From Flavobacteriaceae bacterium (GTDB lineage Bacteria; Bacteroidota; Bacteroidia; Flavobacteriales; Flavobacteriaceae), in the NCBI GenBank assembly GCA_029243385.1, contig JAQWSC010000007.1:62001-126000 (forward strand): DNA of 64,000 nt, read 5' to 3'. Below, one piece after another: positions 1 to 8,896 of this stretch. The stretch's first letter is position 1; each line of letters opens with the position of its first letter. The notes beneath the pieces are model-generated. The model was not told where the DNA came from. It searched no databases and worked only from the letters and a program-made list of their open reading frames with translations. The translations under genes were made by a program, and so were the position numbers.

Positions 1-392
1 TTAAAACCTTCACGGAAATACAATTTGTGAGAAGCTGCATTTGCGACATAGGAATTTAACTCAAGTGCTTCACAATTTTTTGATTGTGCATGCGCTTCCA
101 ACCAAGCAATAAATGTGTTGCCTATTCCTTGACTGCGGTATTCTGATTGAATAAAAAAATGATCCAACTCACAACTTGCTCCCGAATAGTGTCGCATTTG
201 ATACCACAGACCGCAACAACCTATTAAAGTATTTTCGTTATAAATTCCTACACATTCGTAGTTTTGATCGATCATTTTTTGAAATCGTTCGAGCAATAAA
301 GCATCCGAAAATTTTCGATGGGTTAATTCTTGAATAAAAGGAAGAATGGAACTTACAGAACTCGTATCCAAAATAGAAAAATGTATATTCAT
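1..392 (-). CDS. GNAT-family N-acetyltransferase (partial, runs off the left edge)
   Basis: The frame opens at an ATG at 392 and stays open for 130 codons to the window edge, so the C-terminus is missing. The acetyl-CoA pyrophosphate loop RSQGIG lies at about residues 86-91. It is followed by NAASHKLYFREGF at about 118-130, the usual GNAT motif B region with an Asn and a Tyr near the acceptor site. GNAT enzymes move an acetyl group from acetyl-CoA to an amine; the substrate cannot be told from this fragment. The gene is divergent from another GNAT gene only 40 bp away. The two are different in sequence, so this is not an obvious recent tandem duplication. Confidence 0.8.
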   Translation of the reverse strand, partial: MNIHFSILDTSSVSSILPFIQELTHRKFSDALLLERFQKMIDQNYECVGIYNENTLIGCCGLWYQMRHYSGASCELDHFFIQSEYRSQGIGNTFIAWLEAHAQSKNCEALELNSYVANAASHKLYFREGF

Positions 393-432
393 GATTCAAA
401 AATACATTATATTTCAACATGGTCTGTAAACA

Positions 433-876
433 ATGAAAATCAGGATTGCCATCATAACAGCATTGGAAACACATAAGGTCCGTCATCCCGTACTTCGAAA
501 GGGACGCCCATTAGCTTCTTGTGCAATGGATGGAGATAATAAAAAAAGTACCGTGCATTGGGGCGCTTATTTGGAGCATACCTTGGTGGGGGTGGTTAGT
601 TTGTTCTCAACTCCAGAACATTTGGATACGCAACCAAACTGTAAACAAATTAGAGGAATGGCTGTGCTAAAAAATTACCGAAACAAAGGAATTGGAAAAG
701 CACTTATTTTATGTTTGGAAAATCATGCACAAAAAACAACTACTGCATATCTTTGGATGAATGCTCGAAAAAGATCTATTGCGTTTTATGAGGATTTAGG
801 TTATTGCAAAAAAGGAAGTTTTTTTGAAATTGAACCTATAGGAACCCATGGGTATTTATATAAATTCCTAAATTAG
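433..876 (+). CDS. GNAT-family N-acetyltransferase
   Basis: This 147-residue protein is a single GNAT domain, the usual size for the family. The acetyl-CoA binding motif RNKGIG is at residues 83-88. The C-terminal part NARKRSIAFYEDLGY at 110-124 and the end FEIEPIGTHGYLYKF are typical of small GNATs that act on small molecules. No signal peptide or membrane segment is present, so it should be cytoplasmic. It sits head to head with the partial GNAT gene on the other strand, with only 40 bp between starts, so their promoters must overlap. The substrate is not predictable. Confidence 0.85.
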   Translation: MKIRIAIITALETHKVRHPVLRKGRPLASCAMDGDNKKSTVHWGAYLEHTLVGVVSLFSTPEHLDTQPNCKQIRGMAVLKNYRNKGIGKALILCLENHAQKTTTAYLWMNARKRSIAFYEDLGYCKKGSFFEIEPIGTHGYLYKFLN

Positions 877-1046
877 TATGCTCATACAAAATCCGTTTAT
901 GAAACGAACATTAACAAATTTTAAAAATACATTCACAAAAGAGAATGTTTAAAATTTTTAATAAGAGAACAAGTACAGCGAGTGGTTGCACACGTTCTCA
1001 ATTTTATAATTATCATAAAATCAATTAATTACTAAAATTTAAACGT

Positions 1047-1796
1047 GTGAAAAAAATTGCTCCATTGTTTTGTTATTCAAAATACCAAAGACTGATTGTT
1101 TGCTTAGCAGCTTTTGTTTTGTGGAGTTGTCATCACAACGCACAACCTAGTAAAAACACTAGTCACCTACTTGGAAAAGGAAATTTGGAGCTCGCTGGAA
1201 CTACTTTCCAATTGCAAAATGAGGTCTATGAGGCATATCTAAAAATGAAATCAGCTGCTAAAGAAGATGGAATCGAGTTACTGGGCGTATCTGGATACCG
1301 CAGTTTTGAAAGACAAAAACAGATTTGGAATCGTAAATACACTCGATTTACTCAAGTCGAGGGATTGACACCGGAAAAAGCCATAGACAAAATTATTACC
1401 TATTCTACAATACCCGGAACCTCAAGGCATCATTGGGGAACCGACTTGGATGTAATAGACAATGGGGTATCGGCAACAGGGTATCTGTTAGACCCAAAAA
1501 AATATGAAGAAAAAGGACCCTTTGGAGCCCTAAAAAAATGGATGGATGAGCATGCCAATGCCTTTGGATTTTATTTGGTATATACCCAAAATCCTTCTAG
1601 GAAAGGGTTTTATTACGAGCCTTGGCACTACACCTATCGCCCACTTTCCCAACCCATGTTAAAAGAATATATGAAGCTCCATTTTCGAGAGATTTTTAAA
1701 AATGAAAACGTATTGGGTTACGAATATATGTCCGATGCTTTTATAGAAAAATACATCCAAGAAAACATCCTAGATATCAACCCATTAGTAAAGTAA
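1047..1796 (+). CDS. VanY-type D-alanyl-D-alanine carboxypeptidase lipoprotein
   Basis: This 249-residue protein starts with GTG. An N-terminal signal ends in the lipobox LWSC (Cys28), so it is a predicted lipoprotein. The peptidase M15B/VanY metal and catalytic motifs are present: SRHHWGTDLDV (H-x-x-G-x-x-x-D type zinc ligands) and EPWHYTY near the C-terminus with the last His ligand. Such enzymes trim the terminal D-Ala of peptidoglycan peptides in the periplasm. It stands alone, with 170 bp of AT-rich sequence upstream and gpmI downstream on the same strand. It is probably involved in peptidoglycan turnover; nothing suggests a vancomycin-resistance cluster. Confidence 0.88.
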   Translation: MKKIAPLFCYSKYQRLIVCLAAFVLWSCHHNAQPSKNTSHLLGKGNLELAGTTFQLQNEVYEAYLKMKSAAKEDGIELLGVSGYRSFERQKQIWNRKYTRFTQVEGLTPEKAIDKIITYSTIPGTSRHHWGTDLDVIDNGVSATGYLLDPKKYEEKGPFGALKKWMDEHANAFGFYLVYTQNPSRKGFYYEPWHYTYRPLSQPMLKEYMKLHFREIFKNENVLGYEYMSDAFIEKYIQENILDINPLVK

Positions 1797-1825
1797 TTTA
1801 CTTCGGTATTGTGCGGGATTCTATG

Positions 1826-1833
1826 TATATTTG
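1826..1833 (+). promoter_or_regulatory. -7 promoter box (TATATTTG) for gpmI
   Basis: The box matches the Bacteroidota consensus TAnnTTTG and lies 33 bp upstream of the gpmI ATG. No convincing TTG at the -33 position was found. Confidence 0.55.
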
Positions 1834-1866
1834 CGGCTAGCAAATTATCCATTATAAAACTGGAAA

Positions 1867-3384
1867 ATGACCAAAAAAGTACTCCTTATGATCCTCGACG
1901 GGTGGGGAAAATCCCCTGACCCAAAAGTATCAGCAATTGAAAGCGCAAGAACCCCATACATGGATTCTTTACTCCGAGACTACCCCGATGCAGACTTGCT
2001 TACCGATGGGGTGAGTGTTGGGCTGCCCGAAGGTCAAATGGGAAATAGTGAAGTCGGTCACATGAATTTGGGAGCCGGTAGAATTGTATATCAAGACCTT
2101 GCAAAAATCAATTTAGCTGTTCAAAATAATACACTAAAAGATGAGCCTGAACTAAACAAAGCTATTGATTACGCTCTCAAAAATAATAAAAAAATCCACC
2201 TTCTTGGACTGGTTTCTGACGGGGGTGTCCATGCGCACATCAATCATCTAAAAGGACTGGTAAAAGTCATTCACAATGCAGGAGTTTCCAAAACTTTTGT
2301 TCATGCATTTACCGATGGACGTGATGTTGATCCTAAATCTGGGAAAGCCTTATTGATGGACTTGGAAAATGAGCTAACAAACAATGGAGCTTCTATTGCC
2401 TCTGTCATTGGAAGGTATTATGCGATGGATAGAGACAAAAGATGGGAACGAGTCAAAAAAGCCTATGACTTATTGATTCACGGAACAGGAACTCCTTCAC
2501 AAAATATTGCAGCCTCCATTCAGAGCAGTTACGACAACGGAATTACAGATGAGTTTATTGACCCCATTGTTCGGGTTGATGAAAACAATCAACCAATAGC
2601 TACCATTGAGGAAGATGATGTTGTATTGTTTTTCAATTTTAGAACAGACCGAGGAAGAGAATTAACCGAAGTGTTGTCACAAAGCGATTTGACAGAATTT
2701 GGAATGAAAAAACGATCGCTATACTTTGTTACTATGACCAATTATAACGATGCCTACAAAGGAATCAAGGTGATGTATGACAAAGAAAATATCCAACAAA
2801 CATTGGGAGAAGTGCTTTCTGAGGCTGGAAAAACACAAATTCGAATTGCAGAAACAGAAAAATACCCTCACGTAACTTTTTTCTTTAATGGAGGAAAAGA
2901 AGCTCCTTTTCAAGGAGAAAAACGCATTTTGTGTCCATCTCCTAAAGTGGCCACATACGATCTTCAGCCTGAAATGAGTGCTTACGACATTCGAGACGCT
3001 ATTGTGCCAGAATTGGAAAAAGAAACAGCTGATTTTGTATGTTTAAATTTTGCAAATCCCGACATGGTAGGTCATACGGGAGATATGAATGCCGCTATCA
3101 AAGCTTGCGAAGTAGTTGACGAATGTGTTCAGTCTGTTGTAGAAACTGCCAAAAAACACAACTACTCGGTGATTGTAATTGCTGACCACGGTAACTGCGA
3201 TACCATGATTAATCCCGACGGCAGTCCAAATACAGCTCACACCACCAATCCAGTGCCTGTGATACTCGTTGATCCCGAAATCGATCACATCAAAAATGGC
3301 GTGTTAGGAGATATTGCTCCGACCATTCTTGATTTATTAGACATAAAAAAGCCTGAGAAAATGACCTGTAATTCGTTGGTATAG
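1867..3384 (+). CDS. gpmI: 2,3-bisphosphoglycerate-independent phosphoglycerate mutase
   Basis: This 505-residue protein interconverts 3- and 2-phosphoglycerate in glycolysis and gluconeogenesis using two Mn2+ ions. The N-terminal LMILDGWG supplies Asp11. The nucleophile Ser61 is in GQMGNSEVGHMNLGAGR. The phosphate-binding central domain contains FTDGRDVDP and YYAMDRDKRWERV. The C-terminal metal site has NPDMVGHTGD, ADHGNCDTM and TAHTTNPVP. Length and motif order match the bacterial iPGM family. It is cytoplasmic and has its own -7 box. Confidence 0.97.
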   Translation: MTKKVLLMILDGWGKSPDPKVSAIESARTPYMDSLLRDYPDADLLTDGVSVGLPEGQMGNSEVGHMNLGAGRIVYQDLAKINLAVQNNTLKDEPELNKAIDYALKNNKKIHLLGLVSDGGVHAHINHLKGLVKVIHNAGVSKTFVHAFTDGRDVDPKSGKALLMDLENELTNNGASIASVIGRYYAMDRDKRWERVKKAYDLLIHGTGTPSQNIAASIQSSYDNGITDEFIDPIVRVDENNQPIATIEEDDVVLFFNFRTDRGRELTEVLSQSDLTEFGMKKRSLYFVTMTNYNDAYKGIKVMYDKENIQQTLGEVLSEAGKTQIRIAETEKYPHVTFFFNGGKEAPFQGEKRILCPSPKVATYDLQPEMSAYDIRDAIVPELEKETADFVCLNFANPDMVGHTGDMNAAIKACEVVDECVQSVVETAKKHNYSVIVIADHGNCDTMINPDGSPNTAHTTNPVPVILVDPEIDHIKNGVLGDIAPTILDLLDIKKPEKMTCNSLV

Positions 3385-3436
3385 ACGTTTTATATCTCAT
3401 TGACAACCCAAATATTGAACAACCTTTAAATAACAA

Positions 3437-3991
3437 ATGATGAAATATACATGGATTTTAGTATCGGTAATTTTTTTGTTTGGTTGCAACCTTCAAAAGA
3501 AAAAAGAAACTTCTCAAAAAACAGCAATTCCGCAAATTGAAGAAGTTACCAATGATTTGATTGGAAAAATAACCCGTTCAAATTTCGAAGTACTTCCCTA
3601 TGCAGCATGGTTTACGCAAAATTACAACAACTACAATCTAGACAAACAAACAATAGCTTCATTTGAAGAAGTGTTATCTGATTATGAAATTACCATTTTT
3701 ATGGGAACATGGTGTGGCGATAGTAAAAGAGAAGTGCCTGTTTTTTATAAAATTTTAGACGAAACAGAATTTGATCCTAAAAAAATAACTCTGATTGCTG
3801 TGTCTGAATATAAAGACACCCCAGAAGGTTTCGAAAAAGGACGAAATATTACCCATGTACCCACATTTATTTTTGAAAAAAATGGAGTTGAAAGCAATCG
3901 AATTGTAGAATCACCGATTGCAACACTCGAAATGGACATCTATTCCATCTTAACTAACAAAGAGTATCAACATACTTATTCAAAGTTCTAA
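3437..3991 (+). CDS. Thioredoxin-fold lipoprotein with a single active-site cysteine
   Basis: This 184-residue protein has a signal peptide ending in the lipobox LFGC (Cys17). A thioredoxin-like domain follows, with FMGTWCGDSKREVP at 89-101 and the cis-proline motif HVPTF near residue 140. The usual CxxC is replaced by Cys93-Gly-Asp-Ser96, so a monothiol site is expected rather than a disulfide-forming pair. A start at either of two adjacent ATGs is possible. The next gene, map, begins 1 bp after its stop, so the two are probably co-transcribed. The role, perhaps thiol reduction or peroxidase-like chemistry in the periplasm, is inferred only from the fold. Confidence 0.8.
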   Translation: MMKYTWILVSVIFLFGCNLQKKKETSQKTAIPQIEEVTNDLIGKITRSNFEVLPYAAWFTQNYNNYNLDKQTIASFEEVLSDYEITIFMGTWCGDSKREVPVFYKILDETEFDPKKITLIAVSEYKDTPEGFEKGRNITHVPTFIFEKNGVESNRIVESPIATLEMDIYSILTNKEYQHTYSKF

Positions 3992-3992
3992 T

Positions 3993-4811
3993 ATGTCTTT
4001 AATAAAAACTTCAGAAGAAATTGAGCTTATCCGCGAAAGTGCTCGCATTGTTTCAAAAACATTGGGAATGCTTGCTGCAGAAATCAAACCGGGAGTAACA
4101 TCCTTACAGCTCGACGCTCTTGCAGAAACTTTTATTAGAGACCACGATGCCATCCCTGGATTTTTAGGATTGTATGATTTTCCCAATACGCTGTGTATGA
4201 GTCCCAACGCACAAGTTGTTCACGGAATTCCAAACGATACACCCTTGGAAAGCGGCGATATTATTTCAATTGATTGTGGGGCATTAAAAAACGGATTTTA
4301 TGGAGACCATGCGTTTACTTTTGAAGTAGGCGAAGTAGCTGCCCCTACTCAAAAGCTCTTACAGGTAACAAAAGAATCCTTGTACGAAGGAATCAAGGAA
4401 TTTAAAGTTGGAAACCGTGTAGGCGATGTAGGACACGCCATTCAGCAATACACAGAAGCTCACGGTTATGGTGTTGTTCGCGAATTGGTAGGACACGGAT
4501 TGGGGCAAGAAATGCATGAAAAACCAGAGATGCCCAACTATGGAAGAAAAGGTTCTGGGAAAAAATTTCAGGAAGGCATGGTAGTAGCTATCGAACCCAT
4601 GATCAATCAAGGAACTCGAAGAATCAAACAACTTCGTGATGGCTGGACTATTTTGACAGCTGATGGAAAACCCAGCGCCCATTTCGAACACAATATTGCC
4701 ATTGTAAACGGTCAACCTGAATTGCTATCCACTTTTGATTATATATACGAATCTTTGGGCATAAAAAGCGACGAGGAACTGCCTTTTCGTTCTCAAAAAA
4801 CCAACCCATGA
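3993..4811 (+). CDS. map: Type I methionine aminopeptidase
   Basis: This 272-residue cytosolic enzyme removes the N-terminal methionine from nascent proteins after deformylation. All five metal ligands of the family are visible: Asp94 and Asp105 (SIDCGALKNGFYGDHAF), His168 (GHGLGQEMHE), Glu201 (IEPM) and Glu232 (HFEHNIAI). It starts 1 bp after the thioredoxin-fold lipoprotein and overlaps the methyltransferase downstream by 4 bp (ATGA), which suggests translational coupling. Def, the preceding enzyme in the pathway, is encoded elsewhere in this window at 59346-59936. Confidence 0.96.
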   Translation: MSLIKTSEEIELIRESARIVSKTLGMLAAEIKPGVTSLQLDALAETFIRDHDAIPGFLGLYDFPNTLCMSPNAQVVHGIPNDTPLESGDIISIDCGALKNGFYGDHAFTFEVGEVAAPTQKLLQVTKESLYEGIKEFKVGNRVGDVGHAIQQYTEAHGYGVVRELVGHGLGQEMHEKPEMPNYGRKGSGKKFQEGMVVAIEPMINQGTRRIKQLRDGWTILTADGKPSAHFEHNIAIVNGQPELLSTFDYIYESLGIKSDEELPFRSQKTNP

Positions 4812-5563
4812 AATGGTTACTCAATTTTTTTCCGAGGCCCTTACTCATTCGATTGAGTCAATGGGGGCGCCCTTTTTTGGATCTTTGGTTTCGTGGTAAT
4901 CAGTTTACCGATCCTATCAATAAAAAAAGTTATCGGAAATTTTTGCCTTATGGATACGTTCGTCAGCGCAACAATGCGCTCAGTCCAGGAACTCTTTCGC
5001 TCGAACGCCATCGATTGCTTTGGCTGTACTTGGAACGAGAAACTAATTTCTTTAAAAACCGACTAAAGGTGCTTCATGTAGCTCCTGAGCAATCATTTTA
5101 CAAGATTTTTAAAAAGCTTAATAACTTAGATTATACAACTGTCGATCTTTATTCTCCTTTGGCAGATGTAAAAGCCGATATATGCGATCTTCCTTTTAAA
5201 GAAAATCAATTTGATGTTATTTTGTGCAATCATGTTTTGGAGCACATCCCTGACGATAAAAAAGCAATGGAAGAATTGTATCGAGTTCTCAAACCCGGTG
5301 GATGGGCAATACTTCAAGTTCCTCTAGACGCCCTACGGCTAAAAACATTTCAAGATGATACCATAACCGAACCTAAGGAACGGATGCGTGTTTTTGGACA
5401 ATACGATCACGTTCGTTTGTACGGAATGGACTATTTTGAAAAGCTACAAAAGAGCGGGTTTTCTACGCAAGCTATCAACTATGGAAAAGAATTAACCCGA
5501 GAAGAAATCGCTCGATTTGGGGTTGTGTCTCACGAAATTATTCCGCGTTGCTTCAAGCACTAG
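4808..5563 (+). CDS. Class I SAM-dependent methyltransferase (Methyltransf_11-like)
   Basis: This 251-residue protein has a SAM-binding region in the middle: VLHVAPEQSFYKIF (motif I, degenerate glycine loop), DLYSPLADVKADICDLPFKE, FDVILCNHVLEHIPDD (motif IV-like) and LYRVLKPGGWAILQVP. The N-terminal 60 residues are basic and unrelated to the catalytic core. The start overlaps map by 4 bp. Its 3' end overlaps apbE, on the opposite strand, by 4 bp. Methyltransferases of this type act on many substrates and the target cannot be inferred here. Confidence 0.85.
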   Translation: MKWLLNFFPRPLLIRLSQWGRPFLDLWFRGNQFTDPINKKSYRKFLPYGYVRQRNNALSPGTLSLERHRLLWLYLERETNFFKNRLKVLHVAPEQSFYKIFKKLNNLDYTTVDLYSPLADVKADICDLPFKENQFDVILCNHVLEHIPDDKKAMEELYRVLKPGGWAILQVPLDALRLKTFQDDTITEPKERMRVFGQYDHVRLYGMDYFEKLQKSGFSTQAINYGKELTREEIARFGVVSHEIIPRCFKH

Positions 5564-6576
5564 TTGAGTACTAACGATTGGAAACCCGGCGTACTGTAAG
5601 TTTCTATTGAATTCGTTGAAGAAGAAAGCACTAAAAAAGCTTCAAAATAAGGAGATTGCTCAAGGATTTTTTTACTCATTTTTAGCGGCATGGCCATCAA
5701 AGCAGTTGCCATCGCATCGGCCTCAATACAAGATGATGCCAAGACAGTGGCGCTCAAAACTCTCGATTTTACAGGCATACCAGTCATTGGATTCAAAGTA
5801 TGAACATAACGAGTTCCTGTTTGCGGATCGATTCGGTACTTTCGGTAATTCCCTGAAGTAGCCATAGCCTTATTAGTCAATGTAATGACTGCAAGGTAAG
5901 TGCGATTGTCTCCCTTTTGAAGCGGATTGTCAATTCCAACCGTCCAAGGTTTTTGAGTAATACGATTCTCACCGCGAGCCACAAGCTCTCCTCCTACCTC
6001 AACAAGATAATTATCAACACTATTTTGAGACAACAATTCTCCTAAAAGATCCACAGTATATCCTTTGGCAATAGCGTTGAAATCTAAATAAATAAATGGA
6101 TGATCTTTAACAACATTCCCATCATTGTTAATCCTCACTTTATGCATTCCTGTCAACTGTAACAGGCTATCAATATGTGTTTGTTGAATGGTATTTAATG
6201 GTTTTTTAGGGCCAAAACCATACGCATTGACTAGGTTTCCGACAGTAGGATCAAAATACCTATTGGTAAGTTGGTTGATTTTTTTTGAAACCTCAAACAC
6301 CTCTCTAAAATAAGCGTCAACCACCACGGTAGCATCTCCGCTATTGATTTTAGAAATATCTGAAGTAGGCAGGTAAGTGGATAAGGAACGATTGATTTTA
6401 AAGAAAAGAGAGTCAACTTGTATTTCTAAATCATTAACTGGAATGGGAGCATTGTATTTGATCGTATAGGTAGTTCCTAGAGCAAAGCCTGAAAGTACAT
6501 GTGATTGATCTTTAGAGCAGCTTCCCAATATAAAGAAAGCAACAAAACCCAAACTAAATTTTTTGAAGTCCATCAT
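5560..6576 (-). CDS. apbE: FAD:protein FMN transferase (ApbE), lipoprotein
   Basis: This 338-residue protein has a signal peptide and lipobox ILGSC (Cys20). ApbE attaches FMN from FAD to Thr residues of target proteins, notably NqrB and NqrC, on the periplasmic side. Family motifs are visible: YLDFNAIAKGYTVDLL, the GGE segment near residue 200, ATSGNYRKYRID, and the Mg2+-binding DADAMATALMAM near the C-terminus. It overlaps the small upstream gene (6554-6904) by 23 bp and lies downstream of the nqr operon on the same strand. This fits its role in maturing the two flavin-carrying subunits. Confidence 0.95.
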   Translation of the reverse strand: MMDFKKFSLGFVAFFILGSCSKDQSHVLSGFALGTTYTIKYNAPIPVNDLEIQVDSLFFKINRSLSTYLPTSDISKINSGDATVVVDAYFREVFEVSKKINQLTNRYFDPTVGNLVNAYGFGPKKPLNTIQQTHIDSLLQLTGMHKVRINNDGNVVKDHPFIYLDFNAIAKGYTVDLLGELLSQNSVDNYLVEVGGELVARGENRITQKPWTVGIDNPLQKGDNRTYLAVITLTNKAMATSGNYRKYRIDPQTGTRYVHTLNPMTGMPVKSRVLSATVLASSCIEADAMATALMAMPLKMSKKILEQSPYFEAFLVLSSSTNSIETYSTPGFQSLVLN

Positions 6577-6904
6577 AATTCACTGCATAAGGAGCATTTT
6601 TGGTTAGTGGCAAGTCATAACTTTCGGCATGAGCAAATCCAACTCCTGCAAAATAAGTAATCGCCTCGAAAGTATCCGCATGTTTTTTTACGGTCTGCAT
6701 CAATGAGGCGTCGAAGTCTTTGGGGTTGTTTGGATAAATGACAGCTTTTACAACTATAAAATGCAGTTGTTTGTTTTTGGTGCAAACAAATTGAGGGTCT
6801 TTTTTCAATTGACTGTTTACCGCCAAAAATTCAAAACCATCATCCTCGAGTTGCTTTCCAACAACGTTCATCGCTAAATTGTGCAGTTCTTTTGTAGTGA
6901 GCAT
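6554..6904 (-). CDS. Conserved small protein of unknown function between nqrF and apbE
   Basis: This 116-residue cytosolic protein has no signal peptide or membrane segment and no catalytic motif that I recognise. It reads as a compact alpha/beta domain with LEDDGFEFLAVNSQLKKDP and FIVVKAVIYPNN. Its 3' end overlaps apbE by 23 bp, which argues for co-translation with the flavin transferase. A terminator separates it from nqrF. Relatives sit in the same place in other flavobacteria and are often labelled as NqrF-related by context, but there is no sequence similarity to NqrF here. A role in Nqr assembly or flavinylation is inference only. Confidence 0.75.
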   Translation of the reverse strand: MLTTKELHNLAMNVVGKQLEDDGFEFLAVNSQLKKDPQFVCTKNKQLHFIVVKAVIYPNNPKDFDASLMQTVKKHADTFEAITYFAGVGFAHAESYDLPLTKNAPYAVNYDGLQKI

Positions 6905-6921
6905 ATTTATTTTTACAAAAT

Positions 6922-6950
6922 AAAAAAAATGCTGTACAAGTACAGCATTT
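6922..6950 (-). terminator. Rho-independent terminator after nqrF
   Basis: A perfect inverted repeat (ATGCTGTAC at 6929-6937 and GTACAGCAT at 6940-6948) lies 9 bp after the nqrF stop. On the minus strand a run of about eight T follows it. It closes the nqr operon before the 116-codon gene and apbE. Confidence 0.8.
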
Positions 6951-6958
6951 ATTAATTT

Positions 6959-8254
6959 TTATCCACCGAAATCATCGAATCGAACATTTTCAGGCGGCAC
7001 CCCAAAATCATCGGCCATTTTTTCAACAGCTTGGTTCATTAGCGGAGGACCACAGAAATAGACTTCGATATCTTCTGGGGTTTCGTGATGGTTTAAATAA
7101 TTATCGATTACCACTTGGTGAACAAACCCAACGAAACCGTCTCCCTCGCCATCGAGTCCGTCTTTTACTTTCCAATTGTCTTCCTCCAAAGGTTCTGACA
7201 ACGCAATGTAAAATTTGAAATTTGGAAAATCACGTTCTAGCGCTCGGAAATGTTCTGTGTAGAACAATTCTCGTTTGGAACGACCTCCGTACCAAAAAGT
7301 AACTTTTCTTCCGGTTTTGAGGGTTCTGAAAAGATGATACAAGTGCGAACGCATAGGAGCCATTCCAGCACCACCACCCACATACATCATTTCGGACTCG
7401 GAGTGATTGATGAAAAACTCTCCATAAGGTCCTGAAATAGTAACTTTATCACCGGCTTTTTTAGAGAAAATATAAGACGAAGCCACACCCGGGTTCACAT
7501 CCATCCAAGCGTTTTTGGATCGATCCCATGGCGGAGTAGCGATTCGTACGTTGAGCATAATTTCTCTTCCTTCTGCAGGATAGGAAGCCATCGAGTAGGC
7601 ACGTTCGACCGTTTCTGGGTTTTTCATTGTCAATCCCCACAAGCCAAATTTATCCCACTCCAGTTTAAATTTTTGTTGATCATCTGGATGCTCCTCTGGG
7701 TGAGCAGCGATATCAATTTCGTCATATTTTACTTCACACGGAGGAATTTCAATCTGAATATATCCACCTGCTTTGTAATCCATTTCTTCTGGGATTTCAA
7801 CAACAAATTCTTTGATAAAAGAAGCAACGTTCCAGTTTCTAACAACGGTTCCTTCCCACTTTTTGATTCCAAAAACTTCCTCGGGAACTTCAATAACCAT
7901 GTTTTCTTTTACCTTCACTTGGCAACCCAAACGCCATCCTTCGGCAATTTCTTTACGTGAGAAATGGGGTGCTTCAGTGGGTAAAATTTCTCCTCCACCT
8001 TCTGAGACAATACACTTACATTGAATGCAAGTTCCACCACCACCACAAGCGGATGGTAAAAATATTTTGTTATTCCCTAGTGTTGACAAAAGTGTGCTTC
8101 CAGAACCAACTTCTACATTTTTTTCACCATTGATGAGCAATGATACAGGTCCCGAGGGCAACAACTTCGCTTTCACTCCAAGTAGCATCCCTACAAGGAT
8201 AAAAACAACAACTAAAAAAACTATAATACTGGCAATAATTACGGTGCTATCCAT
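6959..8254 (-). CDS. nqrF: Na+-translocating NADH:quinone reductase subunit F
   Basis: NqrF is the NADH-oxidising entry subunit of the Na+ pump. The 431-residue sequence has an N-terminal membrane anchor (residues 4-26). A ferredoxin domain follows with [2Fe-2S] ligands Cys70, Cys76, Cys79 and Cys111 (SACGGGGTCIQCKC). Next is the FAD domain with RAYSMASYP and the NADH domain with GGGAGMAPMRSHL and a C-terminal YFCGPPLMNQAV. It is slightly longer than the gamma-proteobacterial form. It is the last gene of nqrABCDEF, 18 bp after nqrE, and is followed by a terminator. Confidence 0.97.
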   Translation of the reverse strand: MDSTVIIASIIVFLVVVFILVGMLLGVKAKLLPSGPVSLLINGEKNVEVGSGSTLLSTLGNNKIFLPSACGGGGTCIQCKCIVSEGGGEILPTEAPHFSRKEIAEGWRLGCQVKVKENMVIEVPEEVFGIKKWEGTVVRNWNVASFIKEFVVEIPEEMDYKAGGYIQIEIPPCEVKYDEIDIAAHPEEHPDDQQKFKLEWDKFGLWGLTMKNPETVERAYSMASYPAEGREIMLNVRIATPPWDRSKNAWMDVNPGVASSYIFSKKAGDKVTISGPYGEFFINHSESEMMYVGGGAGMAPMRSHLYHLFRTLKTGRKVTFWYGGRSKRELFYTEHFRALERDFPNFKFYIALSEPLEEDNWKVKDGLDGEGDGFVGFVHQVVIDNYLNHHETPEDIEVYFCGPPLMNQAVEKMADDFGVPPENVRFDDFGG

Positions 8255-8272
8255 ATTTCTTTTTCTATTCCG

Positions 8273-8890
8273 TTACAATTTAATTCCCATAAAACTCATA
8301 AACCCAAGAGCCATAAGTCCTGTTATAATAAACGTGATTCCCAATCCACGAAGTGGTGCAGGCACGTTTGAGTAAGCAATTTTTTCTCGAATGGCAGCAA
8401 TAGCAACAATAGCCAATAACCAGCCTATTCCTGAGCCTAAGCCATATACCGCAGATTCTCCAATTCCAGCAAAATCTTTTTGTTGCATGAATAATGATCC
8501 TCCTAAAATGGCGCAGTTTACAGCGATTAAGGGTAAAAAAATACCCAACGCACCGTAAAGTGCAGGTGCAAATTTTTCAACAATCATCTCCACCAACTGA
8601 ACCATGGATGCAATTACAGCAATAAACATAATAAAACTCAAAAAGCTAAGATCGACAGATGCGTATTCGTCACCCAACCAAGAAAGAGCTCCAGGCTTGA
8701 GTAAGTAATTGTCTAACAAAAAGTTAATCGGAACTGTAATTGCCAAAACAAAAATAACTGCAAACCCCAAACCGACGGCGGTTTTTACCGTTTTGGAAAC
8801 TGCTAAATAAGAACACATTCCTAAAAAATAGGCGAAAATCATGTTCTCAATAAAAATACTTTTTACAAATAAATTAAAATATGCTTCCAT
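8273..8890 (-). CDS. nqrE: Na+-translocating NADH:quinone reductase subunit E
   Basis: This 205-residue integral membrane protein has about six hydrophobic segments. NqrE pairs with NqrD in an inverted-topology arrangement in the Na+ pump and helps hold the intramembrane iron centre. Conserved segments include [18 protein letters not shown] and [10 protein letters not shown], each with the Cys of the iron site. It lies 6 bp from nqrD and 18 bp from nqrF in one operon. Confidence 0.96.
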   Translation of the reverse strand: MEAYFNLFVKSIFIENMIFAYFLGMCSYLAVSKTVKTAVGLGFAVIFVLAITVPINFLLDNYLLKPGALSWLGDEYASVDLSFLSFIMFIAVIASMVQLVEMIVEKFAPALYGALGIFLPLIAVNCAILGGSLFMQQKDFAGIGESAVYGLGSGIGWLLAIVAIAAIREKIAYSNVPAPLRGLGITFIITGLMALGFMSFMGIKL

Positions 8891-8896
8891 GTCGAA

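Noticed and set aside
238-486. Minus-strand frame of 82 codons across the divergent GNAT starts
   Set aside because: It overlaps the real GNAT frame, which carries the acetyl-CoA motif, and the intergenic region. It has no coding character.
929-999. Two short inverted repeats (ACATTC/GAATGT and GAGAAC/GTTCTC) upstream of the VanY-type gene
   Set aside because: Each stem has only six base pairs with loops of 8 and 23 bases, and no T-run follows closely. They are not strong enough to call a terminator or riboswitch.
8025-8375. Plus-strand frame of 116 codons opposite nqrF and nqrE
   Set aside because: Both genes underneath are certain and this frame has biased, proline-rich low-complexity content typical of an antisense shadow.
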